A program made the position numbers and the translations under genes. DNA of 64,000 nucleotides from NCBI GenBank assembly GCA_943357915.1, contig CALRGQ010000001.1:70816-134815 (forward strand). Reading direction: 5' to 3'. The notes under the pieces were generated by a model. That model was not told the origin of the DNA. It searched no databases and saw only the letters and a list, made by a program, of their open reading frames with translations. The stretch is from Candidatus Peribacteria bacterium (GTDB lineage: Bacteria; Patescibacteriota; Gracilibacteria; Peribacterales; Peribacteraceae). Below are positions 43,548-51,388 of the stretch, in pieces (the stretch's first letter is position 1; each line of letters opens with the position of its first letter).

Positions 43548-43715
43548 ATGCGATCGTTCGTCGCGATGGGTGAGTGGTTTGATTGGCTGCATGTTTCTTC
43601 GGATCTTCTGAAAACAGTTTTGAAAGATACGTCATGGAAAATTCAAAAGTTTATTCGATCAAGAGATGGTCTCTATCTTGTTATCATCAAGAGGCGAAAT
43701 GTGATCTCTTCATAG
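43548..43715 (+). CDS. 55-aa ORF resembling a methyltransferase C-terminus
   Basis: Too short for the track. Starts MRSFVAMGEWFDWLHV and contains TSWKIQKFIRSRDGLYLVII, similar in outline to the last strands of class I SAM-dependent methyltransferases (tryptophan, KI-K, then YxxII-K). It may be a displaced gene end rather than an independent gene. No convincing promoter seen. Confidence 0.35.
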   Translation: MRSFVAMGEWFDWLHVSSDLLKTVLKDTSWKIQKFIRSRDGLYLVIIKRRNVISS

Positions 43716-43756
43716 CGCACTTGCCTGCCCGTCCGTAGCCCAGAGGCGTAGGCGGG

Positions 43757-43777
43757 AATTCTCTCAGGCGGCTCCAA
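43757..43777 (+). repeat. Direct repeat, distal copy of tRNA-Thr 3' end
   Basis: Exact 21-base copy of 42250-42270 without the rest of a tRNA. A shorter degenerate copy (ATTCTTAGGCGGCTCTA) is at 44715-44731. Just before it, 43726-43756 holds a GC-rich inverted repeat of a common interspersed type. Confidence 0.88.
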
Positions 43778-43814
43778 CTATCTTTACTCATATCCGTACG
43801 TTATATTGCCGCCT

Positions 43815-44579
43815 ATGGAAGAATTCATCCAACAGATAACCAAAAAAGCTGGCGAAGCTGTTTTGGAGAAATTCGGCAAGATCGGTGCGAAATATTCTAA
43901 AGAAGATGCAAATGATGTTGTTACCGAAGCCGACTTACTCTCGAACGATATCATCATAGATTCAATTAAGAAGCTATACCCAGATCATGGCATTATCTCT
44001 GAAGAAACCGGCGAACATCAACGTGATGCGGAGTATTGTTGGATCATCGACCCTTTGGATGGCACTCTGAATTTCGCTACTAAGATTCCTCTATTCGCAG
44101 TCATAGTTGGACTGGCTAAAAAAGGAGAAATGCAAATGGGAGCTGTTTACAATCCCTGCACAAAAGAATTGTTGTTTGCACAAAAAGGCAAAGGTGCATT
44201 CTTGAATGGTGAAAAAATATTCTGTTCTCAACGAAAAGATTGGAAAGATAGCTTGGGCATAATCGGTTCGAGGCTTACACCAAGGAATATCAAAGTTATA
44301 AGCAATGTGCTCGAACATGCAAGATCCGTATCTTGTCGCATAGATGCTTTTGGCTCTTTCGGTGTGAGTACTTTTTATCTTGCAAGCGGCAGAAGAGACT
44401 GGCAGGTACTGAAAAGAGGCTTACTTTGGGATGTTGCCGCTCCTGCGTTGATCCTTCAGGAAGCGGGATGTGAAGTGACAAATTTCAAAGGTCAACCTTG
44501 GACAATGCAGGACACAGAAATCGCAGTATCCAATACATTTTTGCATCCCACTCTGCTTCAAATTGTGAAGGATATCTGA
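43815..44579 (+). CDS. Inositol monophosphatase-family phosphatase
   Basis: 254 aa. Metal-site motifs are EETGE (first acidic site), WIIDPLDGTLNF near residue 79 and WDVAAPALILQEAG near the C-terminus. The family includes inositol monophosphatase, fructose-1,6-bisphosphatase and 3'-phosphoadenosine phosphatase (CysQ); sequence alone does not separate them. The ATG at 43815 is preferred to the track's TTG. AT-rich codon use compared with core genes and position between repeat copies suggest acquisition. Confidence 0.85.
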   Translation: MEEFIQQITKKAGEAVLEKFGKIGAKYSKEDANDVVTEADLLSNDIIIDSIKKLYPDHGIISEETGEHQRDAEYCWIIDPLDGTLNFATKIPLFAVIVGLAKKGEMQMGAVYNPCTKELLFAQKGKGAFLNGEKIFCSQRKDWKDSLGIIGSRLTPRNIKVISNVLEHARSVSCRIDAFGSFGVSTFYLASGRRDWQVLKRGLLWDVAAPALILQEAGCEVTNFKGQPWTMQDTEIAVSNTFLHPTLLQIVKDI

Positions 44580-44653
44580 TCATGATTCAGGATGACAATC
44601 CTATTGAGCAGTTCCGCAAAAGCCCCAGTATCCCGCTTCATCTATCACAAACA

Positions 44654-44708
44654 TTTACCCCTGACACATCTCACACACACCATAAAACTCGAGTGCGTGA
44701 AGTTCCAC
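44654..44708 (-). pseudogene. Displaced fur 3' end
   Basis: 47 of 55 bases match the end of fur at 45656-45710, with a perfect 28-base run. It still reads VELHALEFYGVCEMCQG then stop, against VERHALEFYGVCEMCQE in fur; several differences are silent. No upstream part of fur accompanies it. Confidence 0.88.
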
Positions 44709-44714
44709 GCATGG

Positions 44715-44731
44715 ATTCTTAGGCGGCTCTA
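44715..44731 (+). repeat. Degenerate third copy of the tRNA-Thr end
   Basis: ATTCTTAGGCGGCTCTA matches the tRNA 3' end apart from a small deletion and one substitution. It adjoins the displaced fur tail. Confidence 0.5.
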
Positions 44732-44753
44732 GTTAATCTACAAAGGCAAAGAT

Positions 44754-44897
44754 TTACCTGCTTCCTTTGGTTGCTCTCTTCATTTTTTCAGCCTTCTTTA
44801 CCGTCGCTGCTTGCATCTTATTCGCTCGGTCGATCACCTTCATCATGGTGTCGTAACGTTCTGAAGCCGGTGCTGTGAGAAGTTTGATGAGATTCAT
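44754..44897 (-). CDS. 47-aa basic ORF behind the zeta-like kinase
   Basis: Absent from the track. Starts MNLIKLLTAPASERYD and ends in a Lys-rich helix (VKKAEKMKRATKGSR). The ATG is three bases after the kinase stop, so the two are probably co-translated. It could be an antitoxin or accessory subunit, but it is basic whereas epsilon antitoxins are acidic; function unknown. Confidence 0.5.
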   Translation of the reverse strand: MNLIKLLTAPASERYDTMMKVIDRANKMQAATVKKAEKMKRATKGSR

Positions 44898-44900
44898 ACA

Positions 44901-45605
44901 TTACCTTGGGAGTACGTTCCGTAACTGCTTTTCAGCATATGGGATTTTCATGATACATTCCAGAGATGGGGCAACTGCAAAGAACTGTTTTTCTTGCGAT
45001 ACATAGTTCCTCACGATAACCGTGAGTTCGACTTGTTCCTTAAATTCCTGCTTGATTCTACCTACGTTCTCGTAGGCTTCGAAAAATTTGTGAATGAATG
45101 CCTCCCTTGGCACAAGTCTTCCTTCTACGACCTCTCGTTTTTTTACGAATGCCCACGCTGCAAGCGGATCTTGGTAGATGTAGTGCAATTGCACAGTTCT
45201 ACCACGCTTGAGTGAACGCTGAACATTTTGTCTGGCGATTGCATATGGCGTAAATGTGGAATCCAAAACGATCGATACTCCTTGCTTCAATGCATGGTCG
45301 TAGAGAAAATCAACACCTCGTGATGCGGCTTGTTGAACGACATCCGAGTTGCTTCCTGTATACATAGGCAGCCATTCACGTATGGCATCGGCTTCAATAC
45401 GGAGGAGGGCAGGACCAAGATCAACAATCGACTGTGCATATTCAGTCTTTCCCGCACCTGGAGAACCAGCAAGGAAAATTGAGAGTGGCTTCTCTGGATG
45501 AGACTCCTTGTACCCTTTCGTAAACATAGTGAACAATTCTTTTCGATGGTCTTTCACATATTGCAGTGCCTGTTGCGCAATAATTTTTCGAGTGATGCGA
45601 GTCAT
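44901..45605 (-). CDS. Zeta-toxin-like P-loop kinase
   Basis: About 234 aa from MTRITRKIIAQQAL. Walker A is IFLAGSPGAGKTEYA near residue 46, an Asp in RIEADAIREWLP fits the catalytic acid of zeta kinases, and VLDSTF follows. Zeta toxins phosphorylate UDP-N-acetylglucosamine; related kinases have other substrates. No classical epsilon antitoxin precedes it. It occupies the segment between fur and the displaced fur tail. Confidence 0.75.
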   Translation of the reverse strand: MTRITRKIIAQQALQYVKDHRKELFTMFTKGYKESHPEKPLSIFLAGSPGAGKTEYAQSIVDLGPALLRIEADAIREWLPMYTGSNSDVVQQAASRGVDFLYDHALKQGVSIVLDSTFTPYAIARQNVQRSLKRGRTVQLHYIYQDPLAAWAFVKKREVVEGRLVPREAFIHKFFEAYENVGRIKQEFKEQVELTVIVRNYVSQEKQFFAVAPSLECIMKIPYAEKQLRNVLPR

Positions 45606-45656
45606 TTGCCAATATTGTAGCGTGGAATGCCGTGCTCCTAACAGGAGCATCCTCTT

Positions 45657-46082
45657 TTACTCCTGACACATCTCACACACACCATAAAATTCCAGCGCAT
45701 GCCGTTCTACTTTGAATCTCTTCTGAGTTTGCACCCGCGCTTCTACTTCATCCAGGTCATGATTCAAGATCACATCATCAATGCGTTTACAGTTGGTGCA
45801 GATTAAATGATGCCGATGTTCTCCGGGTGAAAGTTCGTATCGACGATTTCGTTCATCAAACTGAATGACACGGACGATCTTCTGCGTTGCGAGAAATTTA
45901 AGTTCGCGATAGACAGTTGTTTTATTGGTGAGGATTTCTTTCTTCCGTAAAATTTCCAGAATAGCGACTGCACTCAGCGGCGAGGAGCTATGAGTGAATG
46001 CACGGATAATTTCGCGGCGGGCGAGAGTCATGCGTTGGCCGCTGGCCTTTAAGCCCTCGATGATGTGTTCATCCGATGACAT
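45657..46082 (-). CDS. fur: Fur-family metal-dependent repressor
   Basis: 141-aa regulator with an N-terminal winged helix (TLARREIIRAFTHSSSPLSAV) and a dimerisation domain with HRHHLICTNC and the C-terminal CEMC structural zinc site. The subtype (Fur, Zur or PerR) is not certain; a ZIP transporter two genes away and a 7-1-7 palindrome upstream favour zinc or iron control. Minus-strand TTGTAT-17-TATAAT drives it. Confidence 0.88.
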   Translation of the reverse strand: MSSDEHIIEGLKASGQRMTLARREIIRAFTHSSSPLSAVAILEILRKKEILTNKTTVYRELKFLATQKIVRVIQFDERNRRYELSPGEHRHHLICTNCKRIDDVILNHDLDEVEARVQTQKRFKVERHALEFYGVCEMCQE

Positions 46083-46088
46083 AGGTGC

Positions 46089-46117
46089 ATTATATTTTGA
46101 ATCCTAAAGCGATACAA
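46089..46117 (-). promoter_or_regulatory. fur promoter
   Basis: Minus-strand TTGTAT, 17-base spacer, TATAAT; the fur ATG follows six bases later. Confidence 0.7.
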
Positions 46118-46126
46118 TAGATTTAA

Positions 46127-46465
<339 letters not shown>

Positions 46466-46575
46466 TTGCGACACATATTTCGTTTCCCCCTTGCCGGTGG
46501 CTTCATCGCTTCTCGGCAAGGTGGATAACGGAAGAACTAACTGAGTGAGACTCATCTGACATTCTCGTCACTCCA

Positions 46576-47334
46576 ATGATACCAACATCACTCCTTACGC
46601 TCCTGAGCGTTCTCGGTGTCAGCCTTCTTTCGCTGCTTGGGATTTCACTGTTTCTGGTGAGAGAGTCACTTATTCGCAAGGTTCTTCTGTACATTGTCAG
46701 CTTCTCAACCGGCAGCCTTTTCGGTGATGTCTTCTTTCATATTCTTCCTGAACTTGCAGAAGACCATGTCGTCTTTGAGCGGGCTATGATCTACGTCTTG
46801 CTGGGAGTTCTTCTGTCTTTTGTCATAGAAAAGATCATTCATTGGCATCATTGTCATATTTTACCAACGGCTGATCACCACTGTGATCATCATCACGTCG
46901 GCATCATGAGTCTTGTTGGTGACGCTGCTCATAATTTCATTGATGGCTTACTGATTGCTGCTAGCTTTCTTGTCAGTATTGAGATTGGTTTTGCGACGAC
47001 GATTGCCGTCATGCTCCATGAAATTCCGCAGGAAATAGGAGACTTTGCAATTTTGCTGCATAGCGGTTTCAGTCGCACGAAAGCGGTTCTCTTCAATCTA
47101 TTATCCGGTCTGATGGCAGTTTTCGGAGCAATGATTGTGCTTATGTCATCAGTCTCTGCACCGGCACTAACGGCAATCTTGCTGCCTATCGCTGCCGGAA
47201 ATTTTTTGTATCTCGCCGGTTCCGATCTCATTCCAGAGCTCCATAAGCACACGGGGATTCGCCAAGGTTTTCTGCAGCTTTTCTGCATGACGCTTGGCAT
47301 GGCTGCGATGTACGCGCTGAAATTTTTAGAATAA
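46576..47334 (+). CDS. ZIP-family metal transporter
   Basis: 252 aa with about eight hydrophobic helices. The metal-path helices are GDAAHNFIDGLLIA and HEIPQEIGDFAIL, and a His-rich loop (HWHHCH...DHHCDHHH) lies between helices 3 and 4. Imports zinc or a similar divalent metal. Located near the Fur-family regulator. Confidence 0.9.
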   Translation: MIPTSLLTLLSVLGVSLLSLLGISLFLVRESLIRKVLLYIVSFSTGSLFGDVFFHILPELAEDHVVFERAMIYVLLGVLLSFVIEKIIHWHHCHILPTADHHCDHHHVGIMSLVGDAAHNFIDGLLIAASFLVSIEIGFATTIAVMLHEIPQEIGDFAILLHSGFSRTKAVLFNLLSGLMAVFGAMIVLMSSVSAPALTAILLPIAAGNFLYLAGSDLIPELHKHTGIRQGFLQLFCMTLGMAAMYALKFLE

Positions 47335-47374
47335 GTACGGAGCTACGAATATGACCACGTTTTCTCTATTCGCC

Positions 47375-49564
47375 TTATTTCGAGGCAAACGGAATAACGA
47401 GTGTGAATGTCGTATCTTTGCCTTCGGTACTCTCAAACATGAATGTAGCGCCGATCGTTTCGGCGGCGATCCGCGATATGTAGAGCCCGAGACCGTTGCC
47501 ATCCGTGTCCGATGTTTTTGCATTACTACCGCGGAAAAGCTTGAGACCAATTTGTTGTTTCTGCATATCAGGGATTCCTATGCCCGTGTTTGTGACGGAG
47601 AGCCTAAGGGTGCTTTCTGATGTGTCTTCGCTCAACCTCACGAAGATCGTGGATTTTGGGAAACTATACTTGATGGCATTGCTGACGAAGTTCTCCAGAA
47701 TAAGTTTGAGCAGACCTTGATCTGAGCGGATACTGATAATCCGCTTTGGCATATCAAACACCAGTCGCAGTTCCTTCTGTTGCAATTCAAGGTCAAATGA
47801 TGATGTGACGGTCTGCATCAGTTTTCCGAAATCGATAGTATCGGGACTGACTTGGAATTTTCCGAGTTCGATTCTCGACACGTTGAGCAGTGCGTTCACG
47901 AGGTGCACCATGCGCGTATTAGAATGTGCAACTTGGTCCACGTACTCATGTTGGGCGACGCTGAGCACACCGGCATCCTCAGAAAGGAGCATTTCCAAAT
48001 ACCAGCGCATGGACGAGAGAGGTGTACGCAGCTGGTGGCTCACGAGTGAGATAAATTCTGATTTCATGTGATCGATACGGCGCTCCTCGGTGACGTCACG
48101 AATTACCGCGACGCTGCCAAAGCATCTTTTTCCCTTTAGGATCGGCGTGACACGGATTTGGAATGCAGTCTGCGTGCCATCCTGTTTTCTGAGGGTTAGT
48201 TGTGGATCCTTCGCGGGTCGGAATGGAGCAGACGTGCTTAGAACCTCGGTGATAGGATGTTTCTTTGGATCCAGAATATTTCCGTCTTTGTCCGCGATAA
48301 CTAAGACCTGCTCTGCTGTTTTTCCAAGAGCATCTTTTCTACTGGTAAGGTTTTCGGCCATTTCGTTCATGTATGTGATGATGCCATCCGTATTCGTCAC
48401 GACCAGACCGTCGTCCATACTCTGCAAAATTGCAGCGTCTTCGGCATGTTGTTTCTGAAGTTCCTGTGTTCGCTCGGCGACAAGTGATTCCAGATGTTCA
48501 TGTGCTTTACGCAGTCGTTTTGTTAGTTCATCAGCGGCACTGTCCACAATTTCAAGTTCATTTCCCGTAAAAATAGACCGCTCAAATCTCCATCGTTTCG
48601 TCTCCAGCCCGTCGATCTTTTTTGTCAGTTCTTCCAATGGTCCGACAATACGACGGCCGAGTAAATACATCGAGAATGAAAGAAAGACAATGATCATGAA
48701 GCCGCTACCAGCTAGTTGCATGGCGAGTCGGATGGTTGGGGACTGCACTTCATAGAGGTCTACTTTGGCGATGACAGCCCAGCCAAGAGTCGGGATTGAG
48801 CGGTACGATGCGAGTACGGGAATGCCCGAGTAATCAACTGTTTCAATGATGCCTTCATTACCAGACAATGCATCATGGATCATAGATCCTGCCCCCTGCT
48901 CCGTATCGAGCACCGGCATGATGTGGCCGGACGTATCATCGGCGCGGAGAACAAGTTCCTCATTTTCGAGTGACGTTGCTAACAGTATCTCCATCGTCTT
49001 GGATGCGGAATCGGCATTGAGAGTGAGAGCAGCAAGTCCGGTAGCATCAAATATGGCGATGAGTGTGCCGATTCTCACGGTGCCATTCATGCGTGGAGCC
49101 GTGATGATATAGAGTGTCCATCCTTCTTTGGTCACGATCGGCCGGAAAAAAGTACCTTCATGCTGATACATAGTTTGCAATATGTCTTTTGTGATCGGCA
49201 GTTCATTTTTTTCACCCGCAATCACCGTTATATTCTCATCATCATCAACTTGTAGCAGCTGCCTAAAGCCGAGAAGCGTGGTCACAGATTGTACATTTCT
49301 CAATGTCTGAGCTCGTCCGAGAGTCGATAGTTGTTCGCGCTGACGAGATACCGTGGATTCCAGGAGAGCTTCTTTTCCTTCTGTCATTGATTGGAGCTGT
49401 GCAATCGTCTGAACCTTCAATTCGTTCCATGAGAGGAAGAATGCGACGGTCGATATCGATAGTACTGTGATGGACAGCAGTACAAATGACTCAAAAAATA
49501 GTGTCGTGCGAAGCGATGAACGCCATACGTTTCGCCGGTGCTCAGCTTGATTTTTTGAAATCAT
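47375..49564 (-). CDS. Membrane sensor histidine kinase
   Basis: 729 aa: a transmembrane helix at about 25-45, an extracellular sensor region of about 230 residues (Cache-like), a second helix near 290, HAMP, a PAS domain from about 375, the phosphoacceptor box HMKSEFISLVSHQLRTPL (His near 510) and a HATPase domain with NAIKYS and GNGLGLYIS. Its partner may be the response regulator that heads the pilus operon, since both flank it. An extended -10 TGCTAAAAT precedes the start by 12 bases. Confidence 0.92.
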   Translation of the reverse strand: MISKNQAEHRRNVWRSSLRTTLFFESFVLLSITVLSISTVAFFLSWNELKVQTIAQLQSMTEGKEALLESTVSRQREQLSTLGRAQTLRNVQSVTTLLGFRQLLQVDDDENITVIAGEKNELPITKDILQTMYQHEGTFFRPIVTKEGWTLYIITAPRMNGTVRIGTLIAIFDATGLAALTLNADSASKTMEILLATSLENEELVLRADDTSGHIMPVLDTEQGAGSMIHDALSGNEGIIETVDYSGIPVLASYRSIPTLGWAVIAKVDLYEVQSPTIRLAMQLAGSGFMIIVFLSFSMYLLGRRIVGPLEELTKKIDGLETKRWRFERSIFTGNELEIVDSAADELTKRLRKAHEHLESLVAERTQELQKQHAEDAAILQSMDDGLVVTNTDGIITYMNEMAENLTSRKDALGKTAEQVLVIADKDGNILDPKKHPITEVLSTSAPFRPAKDPQLTLRKQDGTQTAFQIRVTPILKGKRCFGSVAVIRDVTEERRIDHMKSEFISLVSHQLRTPLSSMRWYLEMLLSEDAGVLSVAQHEYVDQVAHSNTRMVHLVNALLNVSRIELGKFQVSPDTIDFGKLMQTVTSSFDLELQQKELRLVFDMPKRIISIRSDQGLLKLILENFVSNAIKYSFPKSTIFVRLSEDTSESTLRLSVTNTGIGIPDMQKQQIGLKLFRGSNAKTSDTDGNGLGLYISRIAAETIGATFMFESTEGKDTTFTLVIPFASK

Positions 49565-49620
49565 AGGAATCTCTTTATTTTAGCATATTTCAGCCATTTT
49601 CTCAATATGATGATAGCTTC

Positions 49621-49653
49621 AAAAAAAGCCCCTCTCAGGTAGAGGGGCTTTTT
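49621..49653. terminator. Bidirectional intrinsic terminator
   Basis: AGCCCCTCT-CAGGT-AGAGGGGCT flanked by seven A on one side and five T on the other, between pilA and the histidine kinase. Confidence 0.9.
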
Positions 49654-49670
49654 CTTAGCTTTTGAATGCC

Positions 49671-50117
49671 TTAGCGTGTGACGGAGATAACCTTACCTTG
49701 CTCTGCGTCAGGAGCAGCGACAGTGATGCGGTTACCAGTCTTCTTAATCGTATAGTCCGTGGACGTTGTACTGAGTGACTTTGGATCATTAGGGATAGCG
49801 ACGACATACGAACCAGTGAGGACGTTCAGGTTAACTAAACTATTTGTTGTGCAATCGACGTTCACACCGCTGCGGCAGATTTCCGTTTCGGTCACGGTAA
49901 TATCTGGAGGCAGGTTACCGTTATTGTCGATCGAATACTGGTACACGGCGTTCAAGATCGTGGACACGTCAGACTGCCTTTGAGTGTTACGTGCATCACC
50001 CAACTGTTTCGTAGGGTTGATGGCAACGATCACAATTGCAGCGAGGATCGCGATGATACCGATGACGAGCAAAAGCTCGATGAGCGTGAAGCCACGCTTC
50101 AGTGAGGAAAGGGACAT
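49671..50117 (-). CDS. pilA: Type IV major pilin
   Basis: About 148 aa from MSLSSLKRGFTLIELL. The prepilin site is G/FTLIE with Glu5, then the hydrophobic helix. The globular part carries two Cys in TEICRSGVNVDC and ends in ISVTR, and closely matches the C-terminus of the secreted protein at 29907. Last gene of the operon before the terminator; separated by about 155 bases from the preceding gene, so it may have its own promoter. Confidence 0.92.
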   Translation of the reverse strand: MSLSSLKRGFTLIELLLVIGIIAILAAIVIVAINPTKQLGDARNTQRQSDVSTILNAVYQYSIDNNGNLPPDITVTETEICRSGVNVDCTTNSLVNLNVLTGSYVVAIPNDPKSLSTTSTDYTIKKTGNRITVAAPDAEQGKVISVTR

Positions 50118-50273
50118 AAAATTTGGAGAGGAAGGGAAGGGCACGGAGGAATCTCCGTGTCGCAGGAAGACAGTGTAGCAAGGCGCATTTATTTTCTAAG
50201 AATACCGCTACAAATCAGCTTGATTTTTTGACAATTCACACAATAAACAGTCCCTGTTTTTTGATGTTATTTT

Positions 50274-50894
50274 TCAGCAAGCAATCACGATATCGGACTG
50301 TTCGCAGATGCCATTATTACAGTGGTACCAGATGTATTGGTTATTTGTACACACAGGTGCAGCGCAGTTCCCACATCCTCCTCCCTCACTTTGATCATCA
50401 GGATAGAGCGTCACCGTAGCGCTGAAACGGCGAGAGTAGAATATTGGTACGATGGTCGGGATTGTCGTCATGAGATCAAATGAGTAGGCCACATTCGCAT
50501 CGTTCACGTTGCGAAATAAAAGGTTGGATATTGTTACCTGAGATGTCAGTAGCCCGGCGGTGGAAGTCTTGTGTACGTTGATAAGATTGTTTGATTCGTC
50601 CTTTGCGAACATCGTGGGGTATTCGCTATTACTTGCCATTTGCAGACTGAGAATACTGCCAGTTGTGTTTGTCATCGGAGCCAATATTTTTTCTGCACGG
50701 CGAATATTTTTTGTCATCATCTCCAGTACTCGCGTACCGGTCTGCTCCACTTCAGCAACAGATCTCTGACGAATACGGGCTTCTTGTGTCGAGATGTACG
50801 CGGCGACGAGCGTACCGCTCATGATCGACAAAATTCCGATGAAGAGTGCGGTCTCCAGAAGTGAAAAGCCGTCGCGTGTGAGATTCGTCTTCAT
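50274..50894 (-). CDS. Minor pilin (PilV/PilW-like)
   Basis: About 206 aa from MKTNLTRDGFSLLETALF; the prepilin motif is G/FSLLE with Glu5. The rest is a beta-rich domain ending in a Cys-rich region (GGGCGNCAAPVC). Overlaps the upstream gene by four bases. Probably part of a minor-pilin tip complex. Confidence 0.8.
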   Translation of the reverse strand: MKTNLTRDGFSLLETALFIGILSIMSGTLVAAYISTQEARIRQRSVAEVEQTGTRVLEMMTKNIRRAEKILAPMTNTTGSILSLQMASNSEYPTMFAKDESNNLINVHKTSTAGLLTSQVTISNLLFRNVNDANVAYSFDLMTTIPTIVPIFYSRRFSATVTLYPDDQSEGGGCGNCAAPVCTNNQYIWYHCNNGICEQSDIVIAC

Positions 50895-51388
50895 TGACAC
50901 AGTGAGAAGACCGAGACTTCCTGCCACGAATATATTTTTGTTTCCGGCAGAATTTGATTGATCACAATTTCAAGCCGACGGACGGAGTCACCCACCTTTC
51001 CTTCGGTGCACAGAACACGGTTGTTATTACCGATGCCGCCAATAGAAAGTATTTCGCATTGTTGCGTACCAATCGTCAGAAACTCGTTGCCAGCGTATGA
51101 CGGTGATTGGCGTAGCTTCAGGAGACCATAGTCAGCGCATCCCTGAGCGTTCGCCAACGCATGGTTTGATTCGGTGATCGAGAGACTGACCTGGTTTGCC
51201 GAAATGCCGAGGATGAGTAACGACGAGACGATAACTGATCCAATAGCTCCGATCACGAGAACTGTGACCAGTAGAATGTAGCCGGGAGAGGAGTGAAACG
51301 TGAAAAGTGAAAAGTGAAAAGTGATTGTATGCAGAGCATCTTTATAGAATTTGACAGCCCGATGGATAAAAGAGAAACGGATCATCAT
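50891..51388 (-). CDS. Minor pilin (PilX-like) with repeat-encoded N-terminal extension
   Basis: 165 aa. The hydrophobic segment SPGYILLVTVLVIGAIGSV resembles a prepilin helix without Glu5, as in PilX/GspK-like proteins that cap the pilus. It is preceded by ITFHFSLFTFHSS, encoded by a GTGAAAA tandem repeat, so the natural N-terminus may be unusual. Overlaps both neighbours by four bases. Confidence 0.7.
   Translation of the reverse strand: MMIRFSFIHRAVKFYKDALHTITFHFSLFTFHSSPGYILLVTVLVIGAIGSVIVSSLLILGISANQVSLSITESNHALANAQGCADYGLLKLRQSPSYAGNEFLTIGTQQCEILSIGGIGNNNRVLCTEGKVGDSVRRLEIVINQILPETKIYSWQEVSVFSLCQ
51292..51323. repeat. GTGAAAA tandem repeat inside a pilin gene
   Basis: GTGAAACGTGAAAAGTGAA and further AAAAGTG units, translated in frame. 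The complementary repeat precedes nusA. Confidence 0.75.

Noticed and set aside
43718-43756. Second tRNA or tRNA fragment before the distal 21-bp repeat
   Set aside because: No D-arm or anticodon arm can be drawn; the GC-rich inverted repeat is of a common interspersed type.
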